Below are positions 23,634 to 31,726 of a stretch of DNA of 42,928 nt, one piece after another. Source of the stretch: Peptococcaceae bacterium. Lineage in GTDB: Bacteria; Bacillota; Desulfitobacteriia; Desulfitobacteriales; Syntrophobotulaceae. Position 1 is the stretch's first letter. The number at the start of each line of letters is the position of its first letter. The stretch is from assembly GCA_009782825.1 (NCBI GenBank), contig WRII01000017.1, forward strand, positions 1 through 42,928. Reading direction: 5' to 3'. The translations under genes and the position numbers were made by a program. Below the pieces are notes generated by a model. It made no database searches. It saw only the letters and a list, made by a program, of their open reading frames with translations, and was not told the origin of the DNA.

Positions 23634-24440
23634 ATGAACGAGCTGCCATTATTCAACGACTCAATCCACACACTTTGGGATACTCACGCCCACTTGGATG
23701 ATAAGCGTTTCAAATCTGACTTGGCGGAAGTTCTGCGCCGGGCTCAGGAAATGGGGATCAGGCGGATCTTGAACGTCGGGCATTCGGAGGAGTCCAGCTG
23801 CAGATCCGTGGAGATGGCGGAGAAATATGATTTTATCTATGCGTCGGTGGGTGTTCATCCCCATGATGCTAAAGACTGCACGCCCCGGACATGGGAGACC
23901 TTGAATCGCTGGGCGCGGCGTCCCAAGGTGGTGGCGTGGGGTGAAATTGGTCTCGATTATTATCGGGATCTATCGCCCCGGGATGTGCAAAAGACAATCT
24001 TCATTGAGCAAATCGAGCTGGCCAACGCGGCGGGTCTGCCGGTGATTATTCATGACAGGGATGCCCATGGGGATCTTGTCAGAACAGTTAAGGATCATCC
24101 TCCTGAGAAGGGTGGGGTGTTTCATTCTTATTCCGGTTCTTGGGAAATGGCCAAGGGGTTGCTGCACCAGGGGTTTTATCTGTCTTTTTCCGGGCCCTTG
24201 ACCTACCGCAATGCTCGGCAGGCTGCGGAGGTGGCTGCCCATGTCCCTGCGGATCGATTTCTGGTGGAGACGGATTGCCCGTATCTGCCACCGGAGCCTT
24301 TTCGGGGTCAGCGCAATGAACCTGTGCATGTGCGAAAAGTTGTTGAGCGGCTGGCTCAGCTGAAAAATCTTACGGTTGACCAAGTGGCGGATTTATCAAC
24401 GGCTAACGCGGAGCGGCTTTTTGGGGGTAAGGGACTGTAA
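23634..24440 (+). CDS. tatD: TatD-family metal-dependent DNase/hydrolase
   Basis: This 268-residue amidohydrolase-fold protein has the metal ligands HAH in WDTHAHLDD (His18, His20), Glu in WGEIGLDYYRD, histidines in VIIHDRDAH and GVFHSYSG, and Asp in VETDCPYLPPEP. Members cleave DNA (3'-5' exonuclease or abasic-site activity in relatives) and are often encoded after metG. ATG 23634 is chosen because GAAGGG lies nine bases before it; ATG 23613 in frame has no ribosome site. The stop codon lies inside an inverted repeat (24430-24463). Confidence 0.92.
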   Translation: MNELPLFNDSIHTLWDTHAHLDDKRFKSDLAEVLRRAQEMGIRRILNVGHSEESSCRSVEMAEKYDFIYASVGVHPHDAKDCTPRTWETLNRWARRPKVVAWGEIGLDYYRDLSPRDVQKTIFIEQIELANAAGLPVIIHDRDAHGDLVRTVKDHPPEKGGVFHSYSGSWEMAKGLLHQGFYLSFSGPLTYRNARQAAEVAAHVPADRFLVETDCPYLPPEPFRGQRNEPVHVRKVVERLAQLKNLTVDQVADLSTANAERLFGGKGL

Positions 24441-24465
24441 GTAAATACCTTAGTTACAGTCCCTA
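24430..24465 (+). repeat. Inverted TTACAGTCCCT repeat (dispersed repeat 2, copy 1)
   Basis: AGGGACTGTAA at 24430-24440 and TTACAGTCCCT at 24453-24463 form an 11-bp perfect inverted repeat. The tatD stop codon is inside the left arm. No T run follows. TTACAGTCCCT recurs at 26702, 31685 (reverse) and 36451. Confidence 0.8.
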
Positions 24466-24717
24466 AATACCTTAGCGCGAATTTGCCATAAAATTATATT
24501 ATCGTGGTCACGGGGAAAAGAAATATTGCATTTTTGGGATAAAGAGAGTATTCTTGAGTGGGACGACAGGGTACAAAAATGAACATGCCAATTATTATGA
24601 AAGTATATGCTGAGTATGACTGCGACACCAAATAGAGCAAGACAAAATATACTATTTATATGTTAAGCCATATGGAGCACCCTAATTATAGAGAGTTCAA
24701 AAAAATGGGGGGATGAT

Positions 24718-26700
24718 ATGAGAACAGCTAAGAAAACTTCAAAACTCTTGATTTTGAACATAGATTTTAGAATTACTGTAACTATCCTATGCTGTATAGC
24801 CGTATTTATGATTACTTTTCTATCTGAAGCTCTCCTGGCGGGCAGCATTATTCGCTACACCGAAGAGGATCCCATCGATATGGCTCTCCAAGTTTGTGAT
24901 ACCTTATGGACCAGCGATTCCTCCGCCATGATACTGGCATCGTCTGATGAGGAGGACAAAGCGGATGTTCTTTGTGCGGCCCCGTTATCAGGGCAGGAAA
25001 AGGCGCCGATTCTGCTTACCGACCGTGATATCCTCGACGAACGTGTGGCCAAAAAAATCACCGCGCTCAAGCCTAAAAAAATCTATCTTCTGGGCGGGAT
25101 CAGCGATACCCTCTCAGGGCAAATCCGTGACTTAAAGCTCGGGACTGAGACCAAGATATATCCTGTGCGCGGGCAAGATCCGGAAGCTCTTTCCCGTGCC
25201 ATCACTCGCGAATTGAAAGATATCAAAGGCACCTTTATCATTAACCGAGATAATATGGCGGATGGAGTGAGTATCAGCGCCTTTGCCGCCGCAAACGCAT
25301 ACCAAATCCTTCTGGCGGATGACCAGGGCTGTGTTCCTGAAGATCAGATTATCTGGCCCACTTACCTGATAGGCAGCGAAGCCCGCATCCAGGATGTGAA
25401 GGAAGCTAAACGTCTGTTTGGCAGAGACCGCTATGAAACCAACAGAATTATCGTAACGACACTCTCCCATAAATTCAGCCATATTTGGATTGCCAGTGGC
25501 GAGGACAGCTATCTTATGAATGCGCTGCTCATGTCACCCGCCGCAGCGGCCAAAAACGCCGCTATCATTTTAAGCAGCCCGGCCAACAACACCACAAGCG
25601 CTTCGGGCGATCTGAAGCAACTCCTGGAAAGCAGCCAATGTTATGTCATGGGCGATGAGAAACTCATATCTCAGGATGCCGTAAAAACCATCTTAACCAC
25701 GATCGGACAGACATGGAAAGCTGTAGGGACTTGGGATGAGCTGAAAGACGCTGTCGATTCCGGAAAAAGCGTCTTCCTGATCCAGGATATTTCCGCCGAA
25801 AAAGGGGATGAACTTTGGATTAAAAGGCCGATCACCCTTGATGGACAAGGGCATAAATTGGAGAGCCGGATTTGGGTTATTTCTACAGGGGTTATTTTTA
25901 AAGACCTGAGTATTGAACTTAAGGAAAGCTCGCGTGATGCCTTATTGTCCAACAACGCCGTGGTCTACTCGGAAAACAACCTGCACATTGAAAGCACAGT
26001 AGCTATTAAAGGCCCTGCCGAAAGCAGCTTTCACGGACTCTTTGTTGAAAACACTCTGAGTGTGGGCGCAAAGGCCAACCTCAAAGTACAAGCCGGAAAA
26101 AGCACCCTCTTCGAAGGAGATGGGATTAAGGCCGGACGGCTCATTATAGAAGATCACGCCATTGTAGAAGGTATTGGCGGCGATGGGGATCACTATTCCG
26201 GCACAGGCATTATGGTCTATACCCTGAGCTTAGAAGGAGAACCCTACATCATAGGTACTGGGGGCCAAGTCCGCCTCACCAAAGACTATAACCAATATTC
26301 TCCTGACCCCTACGAAGCTATGAATGAAAGAAATTACCCTCACCGTGTGGGCAATGGGATTCAATGCAGTGACTTCCGCTCAGATGCTGACGCGACCCCC
26401 ACAGTTGTGGCTCAGGGAGGAATGCTGATATCTGACGGATTCAAACCCAGTCCCCGCGCGGCTGGAGGCTGCGGATTCGTAATCACCCTCTCTTCTTCCC
26501 CAAAAGCGCAGATTGCCGGCAGTTTCACCGAGGATGTCGCCATGAAAACCAAGCTCAACCTTTACTATAACGTGCCGTACAATGTGAGTGGATATGCTGT
26601 CTATAATCATGGCAAGGAACCCTTAAATTTGTATACGATAGAGTTGGATATGTACGTGCCCCCCAAAGAGAGGCTTGTAGGCGCCGCATACATCTATTAA
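24718..26700 (+). CDS. Secreted CWB2 cell-wall protein with beta-helix-like C-terminal half
   Basis: This 660-residue protein has an N-terminal signal or anchor helix at about residues 18-41 (FRITVTILCCIAVFMITFLS). Three CWB2 modules follow, each containing a repeat of the form KKIYLLGGISDTLS, WPTYLIGSEARI and CYVMGDEKLIS. In Clostridia three CWB2 repeats bind secondary wall polymers. From residue about 335 the sequence becomes a series of short strands with regular turns (GTWDELKDAVDSGKSVFLIQ, LTLDGQGHKLE-type segments), typical of a parallel beta-helix of the pectate-lyase type, but no catalytic motif is evident. ATG 24718 follows GGGGGG. It lies alone between tatD and spoIIGA and ends close to a terminator. 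Confidence 0.82.
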   Translation: MRTAKKTSKLLILNIDFRITVTILCCIAVFMITFLSEALLAGSIIRYTEEDPIDMALQVCDTLWTSDSSAMILASSDEEDKADVLCAAPLSGQEKAPILLTDRDILDERVAKKITALKPKKIYLLGGISDTLSGQIRDLKLGTETKIYPVRGQDPEALSRAITRELKDIKGTFIINRDNMADGVSISAFAAANAYQILLADDQGCVPEDQIIWPTYLIGSEARIQDVKEAKRLFGRDRYETNRIIVTTLSHKFSHIWIASGEDSYLMNALLMSPAAAAKNAAIILSSPANNTTSASGDLKQLLESSQCYVMGDEKLISQDAVKTILTTIGQTWKAVGTWDELKDAVDSGKSVFLIQDISAEKGDELWIKRPITLDGQGHKLESRIWVISTGVIFKDLSIELKESSRDALLSNNAVVYSENNLHIESTVAIKGPAESSFHGLFVENTLSVGAKANLKVQAGKSTLFEGDGIKAGRLIIEDHAIVEGIGGDGDHYSGTGIMVYTLSLEGEPYIIGTGGQVRLTKDYNQYSPDPYEAMNERNYPHRVGNGIQCSDFRSDADATPTVVAQGGMLISDGFKPSPRAAGGCGFVITLSSSPKAQIAGSFTEDVAMKTKLNLYYNVPYNVSGYAVYNHGKEPLNLYTIELDMYVPPKERLVGAAYIY

Positions 26701-26701
26701 G

Positions 26702-26716
26702 TTACAGTCCCTAAGT
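26702..26716 (+). repeat. Dispersed repeat 2, copy 2
   Basis: TTACAGTCCCTAAG directly follows the stop codon of the CWB2 gene and continues TAAATACC, as at 24430-24473. Confidence 0.75.
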
Positions 26717-26792
26717 AAATACCGGTGGGAGAATAACAGACACAATTCAACAATTAGAAAAAACCCTTGTCAAAACCCTTGTCAATTAGAAA

Positions 26793-26826
26793 AAACCCTC
26801 GTCCTAAAAACGACAGGGTTTCTTTT
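26793..26826 (+). terminator. Terminator between the CWB2 gene and spoIIGA
   Basis: AAACCCT(C)GTC at 26793-26803 pairs with GACAGGGTTT at 26812-26821 as a 10-bp stem with one bulged C and a short A-rich loop, followed by TCTTTTAT. Extra copies of the arm (AAAACCCTTGTC) lie just upstream. Confidence 0.75.
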
Positions 26827-26888
26827 ATGGGATTGATATAATTAATTTCCAGAACAGAATCCGCTCTACTTTACACAAGGAGATGAGG

Positions 26889-27950
26889 ATGCAAGAAACA
26901 ATCATATACCTTGATCTTACCATTCTGGTTCACACCATGATGACGGCGCTTCTTCTGCTTTTGACGGCACGTCTGTGCCGGCGCAAACCTTATCCTTTAT
27001 GGCTGGCCGCAGGCGTCCTCATCGGTTCTGCACCCATACTTTTATGGGCTTTGGGCGTGACATGGAGTGGTCCGGGCCTGATTGCCATGGGGTTGGGTCT
27101 GCCTGTGATGATAGCTGTGGGTCTGCGTATCAGACGTCTGCAGGATTTTGCCCGATGTTTTCTTATCTTTGCTGTTTTGGCGGCGGTAAGTGGGGGGGGT
27201 GTCTATATGGTCACAGGCAGCGGCACACGGCTCACTCTGGAAAATTTATGGATTGTTCCGGCCTTGATGGGCGCTCTCTATGGCCTGGTGTGTCTGTGGC
27301 AGCGGTGGCACAAAACCGACGCATACCTGCAGAACGTCCTCTTTAAGGTCGAAATGGATTTTGGCTGGGGCAGCGTTGAGGTTCCGGCTCTGCTGGATAC
27401 GGGCAACGAGCTCAAAGATCCGGTTACAGGATCTCCTGTGATAGTTGTGGAGGAAAGAGCTGTCAGACGTGTTCTCCCCCCTGACGTACGAAGATTTCTT
27501 GACAGCGGCTGGCAAAAGGAAAAAAATCCTTGGACGCTGCTGTGGCAGTCTCCTGCCTTGGCTTCAGCCATGACCTTTGTGGCCACAGAAAGTGTTGGAG
27601 GAAAGCGGCTTCTGCCGGGGATCCGTCCTCAAAGTCTCGCGATCAGACCTCTGGATTCCAAGAGAACAGCAGGGACGCCCGAGTCCAAGGAAACAAGATC
27701 CAGATTCATCTCAGAATCCCAGGAGATCACATCAGAAATCAGGCCGACCCCCTTTATGACCCCTGTCCCAGACAAAAAAGCAACGATCCTCTTAGTTCAG
27801 CAGGTTCTGAGTGCGGAAAATCGTTTTCAAGCGTTGCTGCATCCTCGCTATGCAAATCTGTCAGGAAGGAACAGTAGCTATGCCGGTCAAGAAAAATCCC
27901 ATGTCCTTATGGGAAAAACTGGGGACAACATTCGCCGGGAAATGGCATAA
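26889..27950 (+). CDS. spoIIGA: Pro-sigma-E processing aspartic protease SpoIIGA
   Basis: SpoIIGA is the membrane protease that cleaves pro-SigE in the mother cell during sporulation. Five hydrophobic helices lie in the first 150 residues. The C-terminal domain has the single aspartic-protease triad [11 protein letters not shown] near residue 170 and [13 protein letters not shown] 26889 is preferred: AAGGAG at 26877-26882 touches ATG 26883 but is six bases from 26889. At about 353 residues it is longer than Bacillus SpoIIGA (about 310), with a Ser/Thr/Lys-rich tail after residue 250. It overlaps sigE by 71 bases, unlike the short gaps seen in other genomes. No Spo0A box was seen upstream. Confidence 0.92.
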   Translation: MQETIIYLDLTILVHTMMTALLLLLTARLCRRKPYPLWLAAGVLIGSAPILLWALGVTWSGPGLIAMGLGLPVMIAVGLRIRRLQDFARCFLIFAVLAAVSGGGVYMVTGSGTRLTLENLWIVPALMGALYGLVCLWQRWHKTDAYLQNVLFKVEMDFGWGSVEVPALLDTGNELKDPVTGSPVIVVEERAVRRVLPPDVRRFLDSGWQKEKNPWTLLWQSPALASAMTFVATESVGGKRLLPGIRPQSLAIRPLDSKRTAGTPESKETRSRFISESQEITSEIRPTPFMTPVPDKKATILLVQQVLSAENRFQALLHPRYANLSGRNSSYAGQEKSHVLMGKTGDNIRREMA

Positions 27951-28647
27951 ACTTTGGAGTCTGCTCGTTGCCGGAAAATGGCGCAAATTTCGGTCGGTCC
28001 GCAAGATATTTTATGTGGGCAGCAGCGAAGCCTTGCCGCCGCCGTTGAGTTTAGACGAAGAAAGTGACCTGATCCGGCGCTTGGAAGCAGGAGACGCGGC
28101 GGTGAAAAATACCCTCATTGAACGCAATCTGCGCCTCGTCGTTTACATTTCCCGCAAATTTGAAAACACATGTATCGGGATTGAAGACCTGGTCTCCATT
28201 GGAGCTATCGGACTCATTAAAGCTGTCAATACCTTTGATCCCGCCAAAAAAATCAAGCTGGCCACCTACGCCTCACGGTGCATTGAGAACGAAATACTCA
28301 TGTACCTGCGCCGCAACAATAAAACCCGCTACGAAGTTTCCTTCGACGAACCCCTTAATATCGACTGGAACGGCAACGAACTTCTCTTGTCTGATATCCT
28401 CGGAACGGAAAACGATATTATCTCCAGACCCATTGAAGAAGAAGTGGATAGAGCCATCTTGAAAGAAGCCATGGGAATTCTCACAGAGCGGGAAAAACTC
28501 ATTATGGAGCTGCGTTTTGGCATCGGCGGCGAAGAGAAGACGCAGAAAGAAGTGGCTGACTGCCTGGGCATTTCTCAATCCTATATTTCGCGCCTGGAGA
28601 AGCGAATCATCCGCAGGCTGCGCAAGGAATTCGTCCGTTTGGAGTAG
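27880..28647 (+). CDS. sigE: Mother-cell sigma factor SigE (pro-form)
   Basis: This RNA polymerase sigma factor is for early mother-cell sporulation genes. Region 2 is seen in [35 protein letters not shown] and [17 protein letters not shown]. Region 4 is seen in [17 protein letters not shown] and [20 protein letters not shown]. The N-terminal prosequence before [13 protein letters not shown] is about 46 residues and very basic/amphipathic, longer than the 27 residues removed in Bacillus. ATG 27880 follows AGGAAGGA at 27863-27870; a second in-frame ATG at 27901 would shorten the prosequence. It overlaps spoIIGA. Confidence 0.95.
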   Translation: MPVKKNPMSLWEKLGTTFAGKWHKLWSLLVAGKWRKFRSVRKIFYVGSSEALPPPLSLDEESDLIRRLEAGDAAVKNTLIERNLRLVVYISRKFENTCIGIEDLVSIGAIGLIKAVNTFDPAKKIKLATYASRCIENEILMYLRRNNKTRYEVSFDEPLNIDWNGNELLLSDILGTENDIISRPIEEEVDRAILKEAMGILTEREKLIMELRFGIGGEEKTQKEVADCLGISQSYISRLEKRIIRRLRKEFVRLE

Positions 28648-28652
28648 AGTTT

Positions 28653-28682
28653 GAATAAGTCCGTCACCCCAAGGGAATACTT
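28653..28682 (+). promoter_or_regulatory. Probable SigF-type promoter of sigG
   Basis: GAATA at 28653-28657 and GGGAATACTT at 28673-28682 are 15 bases apart. They fit the forespore SigF pattern (G-Y/A-ATA, then GGnnAnAnT). In Bacillus, sigG is transcribed from a SigF promoter. The last base of the -10 departs from consensus. Confidence 0.45.
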
Positions 28683-28723
28683 TTCTCTAAGAAAGATGGG
28701 GGGCGGACAATATTTTACATAAA

Positions 28724-29482
28724 GTGGAAATTTGTGGAGTAAACACAGCCAAGCTCACGGTGCTGACCGGAGCTCAGATGAAGGATCTTTTTGTTCGCCT
28801 GCAATCCGGTGAAGAATCAGCCCGGGAAGAGCTGATCAAAGGCAACCTAAGGCTTGTACTCAGCGTGATCCAACGGTTCAGCAATCGTGGCGAGCACGTA
28901 GACGATCTGTTTCAAGTCGGATGCATCGGGCTCATTAAAGCCATCGACAATTTCGACTTAGGACAGAACGTAAAATTTTCGACCTATGCCGTCCCTATGA
29001 TTATTGGTGAAATCCGCCGGTATCTGCGGGACAACAATCAAATTCGAGTCAGCCGGTCCCTGCGGGATATTGCCTATAAAGCGCTGCAGGCCCGGGACCG
29101 CCTGGCGGTAGAAACGTCACGGGAACCTACGGTAGAAGAAATCGCGAAACAATTGGAAGTGGCTCAAGAAGATGTGGTGTTAGCCCTGGATGCCATCCAG
29201 GAACCCATATCTCTCTTCGAGCCCATTTATCATGATGGAGGCGATCCCATCTATGTCATGGATCAAGTGGGGGATGAGCGAGAAACCGAGCGCATCTGGC
29301 TTGAGTCCATCGCTATCAAAGAAGGCATTGGCCGCCTGGGAGATCGTGAGAAGAAAATTATTTCTCTCAGATTTTTTCAAGGGAAGACCCAGATGGAAGT
29401 TGCTGACGAGATCGGGATCAGCCAGGCCCAGGTTTCCCGCTTAGAAAAAGCGGCCCTTAAAAATATGCGCAAACATGTCTAA
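28724..29482 (+). CDS. sigG: Forespore sigma factor SigG
   Basis: SigG is the late forespore sigma factor. The protein begins with VEICGVNTAKLTVL, the conserved SigG N-terminus that binds anti-sigma factors. Region 2 is seen in GNLRLVLSVIQRFSNRGEHVDDLFQVGCIGLIKAID and VPMIIGEIRRYLRDNN. Region 3 is seen in VSRSLRDIAYKAL, and region 4 in EEIGISQAQVSRLEKAALK-type sequence. GTG 28724 is the first conventional start, but the GGGGGGCGG ribosome site at 28698-28706 is too far from it (about 17 bases). It is well placed for an ATT at 28712, which would give the four extra residues Met-Leu-His-Lys matching the Bacillus N-terminus better. Its last bases overlap the convergent nhaA gene. Confidence 0.95.
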   Translation: MEICGVNTAKLTVLTGAQMKDLFVRLQSGEESAREELIKGNLRLVLSVIQRFSNRGEHVDDLFQVGCIGLIKAIDNFDLGQNVKFSTYAVPMIIGEIRRYLRDNNQIRVSRSLRDIAYKALQARDRLAVETSREPTVEEIAKQLEVAQEDVVLALDAIQEPISLFEPIYHDGGDPIYVMDQVGDERETERIWLESIAIKEGIGRLGDREKKIISLRFFQGKTQMEVADEIGISQAQVSRLEKAALKNMRKHV

Positions 29483-30780
29483 TCGTCTTCCTCCTTTTCA
29501 CCCGTCATGCGCTTAATCTTCAACAAACGGGCCGCGACAATGGAAACCAGAGCTGCCCCAGCTGAGAACAAGGCGCCCATTTTTGCCGCCCCCTGTAAAG
29601 CGGCATCCCCATAGGCTACCCCAGCAACGAATAAAGCCACCGTCAGGCCCATAGCTGACACGAGGCCCACCACAAAGAGTTCTTTGGCGCCCATGCCTTG
29701 AGGCAGCGGAAATCTCAACCATTTGGACAAGCTTCCCAGCAGGAACACCCCCGCAGTCTTCCCCGCTAAGAGAGCCAGCAGCACAATCCATGTCAGATTG
29801 GAGATGGCAGAAAAGCCAACACCCGCATTAGAAAGCCCAAAAGCGATCAACCCAAAATCCACAATAGGTTTAAACCTGTGTTCAAAATCATCCAGAGGCA
29901 TGTACTGCCCTTTCTCAAGAGTCTCATCCGGGATAAAATGATCCAAAGCATCCGGATGTTTTTGTGTGTGGGGCTTAAAGCCCTCGCCCTTCTTCTGACC
30001 CAGGCCCTGATCAAAGACACTGCTGTCAGACTCGCTGTCAGACACAGCATGAGGAAGCTCCTTCGGATTTCTCATCGGTCTATGCGGCAGAAACGGGACA
30101 ATAAAAATCAGCGCCAGCGCCGGATGCAAATGGGCGTTATGCATACCGAACCAAGCCAAAAGGCCGCCCCCTAAGACATAGGGCCAAAAAGAATACACCT
30201 TGGCCTTGCGAAGCCCAAAAGCCAACAGCATACCCGCCAGGACAAGAAGTAACCAAAGGGGTTCAAAGGGCACGGAAAGATCCCGATAAAAAATGGCAAT
30301 AATGACAAGCCCCACAGCGTCATCCGCAACCGCTAAAAGCAGCAGAAATGAAACCGCCGGGTGCTTTGCGCCAAAAATCATGCGGGCAATCAGCCAGGCC
30401 AGAGCAATATCTGTGGCGGTGGGAATCGCCCAGCCGTTGGAAAACTCAGGAGCCCCGATCACCACATTGAGGATAAAGAAAACAGCAACCGGCCCCAACA
30501 CGCCTCCTGCTGTCGCTATAAGCGGGGCCACCGCCTTATTCAGAGGATTAAGCGGACCACCCGGCAGCATACTGCGCATAATCTCGACTCCCGCAATGCC
30601 AAAAAAGAAAACCATAAAGATATCGTTGACGAGGTCATGGAGGCTGAATCCCAGAACCACTTCTGTATAAACAAAAGCATGATAGCTGTCCGGCTCCAGA
30701 TTCGCCCAAAGCAGAGCCGCCACAACCCCCACAAGCAAAGGTATAGAATATTCCCGCAATTTTGTGACAACGCTATTCAA
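29479..30780 (-). CDS. nhaA: Na+/H+ antiporter NhaA
   Basis: This 433-residue electrogenic sodium/proton antiporter has about twelve helices. The transport aspartates are present: Asp124 in IPTATDIALAW and Asp153-Asp154 in LAVADDAVGLVII, matching Asp133, Asp163 and Asp164 of the E. coli protein. Between the HNAHLHPALALIFIVPFLPHR helix and the KPIVDFGLIAFGLSNAGVG helix there is an extra loop of about 65 mostly hydrophilic residues (SDSESDSSVFDQG and so on), which explains the length above the usual 390. The start is TTG 30780 with GGAGGGAG five bases upstream. The dispersed element at 30793 abuts that ribosome site. It is convergent with sigG. Confidence 0.93.
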   Translation of the reverse strand: MNSVVTKLREYSIPLLVGVVAALLWANLEPDSYHAFVYTEVVLGFSLHDLVNDIFMVFFFGIAGVEIMRSMLPGGPLNPLNKAVAPLIATAGGVLGPVAVFFILNVVIGAPEFSNGWAIPTATDIALAWLIARMIFGAKHPAVSFLLLLAVADDAVGLVIIAIFYRDLSVPFEPLWLLLVLAGMLLAFGLRKAKVYSFWPYVLGGGLLAWFGMHNAHLHPALALIFIVPFLPHRPMRNPKELPHAVSDSESDSSVFDQGLGQKKGEGFKPHTQKHPDALDHFIPDETLEKGQYMPLDDFEHRFKPIVDFGLIAFGLSNAGVGFSAISNLTWIVLLALLAGKTAGVFLLGSLSKWLRFPLPQGMGAKELFVVGLVSAMGLTVALFVAGVAYGDAALQGAAKMGALFSAGAALVSIVAARLLKIKRMTGEKEEDD

Positions 30781-30792
30781 GGTTTCTCCCTC

Positions 30793-30893
30793 CTAACGCG
30801 GGCTTTGCCCGCAAGTGATCAGTGGTTAGTGGTTAGTGGTCAGTATTGGATTTTCTTGTTTTTTATTGACGCTTCGCGTCCATAAGTTACTAA
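30793..30893 (-). mobile_element. Iteron-hairpin dispersed element, copy C
   Basis: On the minus strand it reads TTAGTAACTTATG, the hairpin GACGCGAAGCGTC, an A-rich centre, four 7-bp units (ACTGACC, ACTAACC twice, ACTGATC), a GCGGGC...GCCCGC hairpin and TTAG. Its TTAG end stands immediately before the ribosome site of nhaA. Confidence 0.8.
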
Positions 30894-30997
30894 TTTCTTG
30901 CCTATTTCTTGATTCTCCCGCAAATAGCCAATTTTCATGACGTGTGTGATTATATGTGTAGGACTATGTGTAGGATGTGGTCTTCACACGCGCCTCT

Positions 30998-31654
30998 CTA
31001 TTTCAATGCGCTGACCTCATCCAATTCCTGCTTAGAGCCGATAACCGTTAAAATATCACCCTGGCAGAGAACGGTGTCCGGATTCGGCGAAGTTTTTATC
31101 TTGCCTGTTTCCGCGCTGCGGATCGCAATCACATTGATGCCATATTTTCTGCGGATACTATTTTTCATAATGCTGTGGCCCACCCAATTTTTAGGTGTTA
31201 TGATTTCCAGCACACCGTAATCCGGTGAAATTTCAAGGTAGTCAATGATGTTTCGTTGAACCAGTAAATAGGCAATACGTTTACCCATATCAGACTCCGG
31301 GTGGATAACCTTAGCAGCGCCAATCAGAGACAAAACCTTCGCGTGCCATTCATTCTGCGCTTTGCAGACGATCATTTTCGCTCCCATTTCCTTCAGCTTG
31401 ATTGTCGTCAAAACACTATCCTCTATAGCGCTGGCCATAGAAACAATCACACAGTCAAAATTCTGAATCCCCAGGGAACTCAACACTGCGTCATCCTTCG
31501 CATCCCCAATGATGACATTTGTTACTTGGTTGAGGATCCCGGTCACATTGTCCTCAAGGGCATCCACAGCCAGAACCTCATGTCTCATCCGATACAACTC
31601 GGTGGCTACCGCGCTGCCAAACCGCCCCATGCCAATCACCAAAAATGAACCCAT
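30998..31654 (-). CDS. ktrA: Potassium-uptake regulatory subunit, KtrA/TrkA type
   Basis: This 218-residue protein has an N-terminal RCK/NAD-binding Rossmann domain (VIGMGRFGSAVATEL at residues 6-20; Asp in VLAVDALEDN). A C-terminal RCK_C domain (SIRRKYGINVIAIRS ... LTVIGSKQELD) follows. Such octameric rings gate the TrkH/KtrB channel and are switched by ADP/ATP and, through the C domain, by c-di-AMP. It is downstream of the ktrB-like gene on the same strand, 72 bases away. The ribosome site GGAGG is six bases before the ATG. It appears complete. Confidence 0.9.
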   Translation of the reverse strand: MGSFLVIGMGRFGSAVATELYRMRHEVLAVDALEDNVTGILNQVTNVIIGDAKDDAVLSSLGIQNFDCVIVSMASAIEDSVLTTIKLKEMGAKMIVCKAQNEWHAKVLSLIGAAKVIHPESDMGKRIAYLLVQRNIIDYLEISPDYGVLEIITPKNWVGHSIMKNSIRRKYGINVIAIRSAETGKIKTSPNPDTVLCQGDILTVIGSKQELDEVSALK

Positions 31655-31684
31655 ATCATCCTCCGCATAAGATTTACCTTGTTT

Positions 31685-31699
31685 TAAGGACTGTAACTC
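31685..31699 (-). repeat. Dispersed repeat 2, copy 3 (reverse)
   Basis: AAGGACTGTAACT on the plus strand is the reverse of AGTTACAGTCCTT, lying in the short gap between the ktrB and ktrA-like genes. Confidence 0.6.
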
Positions 31700-31726
31700 A
31701 GGGACTTGGACACTAGCCCTGATCTG

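Noticed and set aside
27530-27877. A 115-codon second frame inside spoIIGA
   Set aside because: It overlaps the protease gene in another frame and has no ribosome site or family signature.
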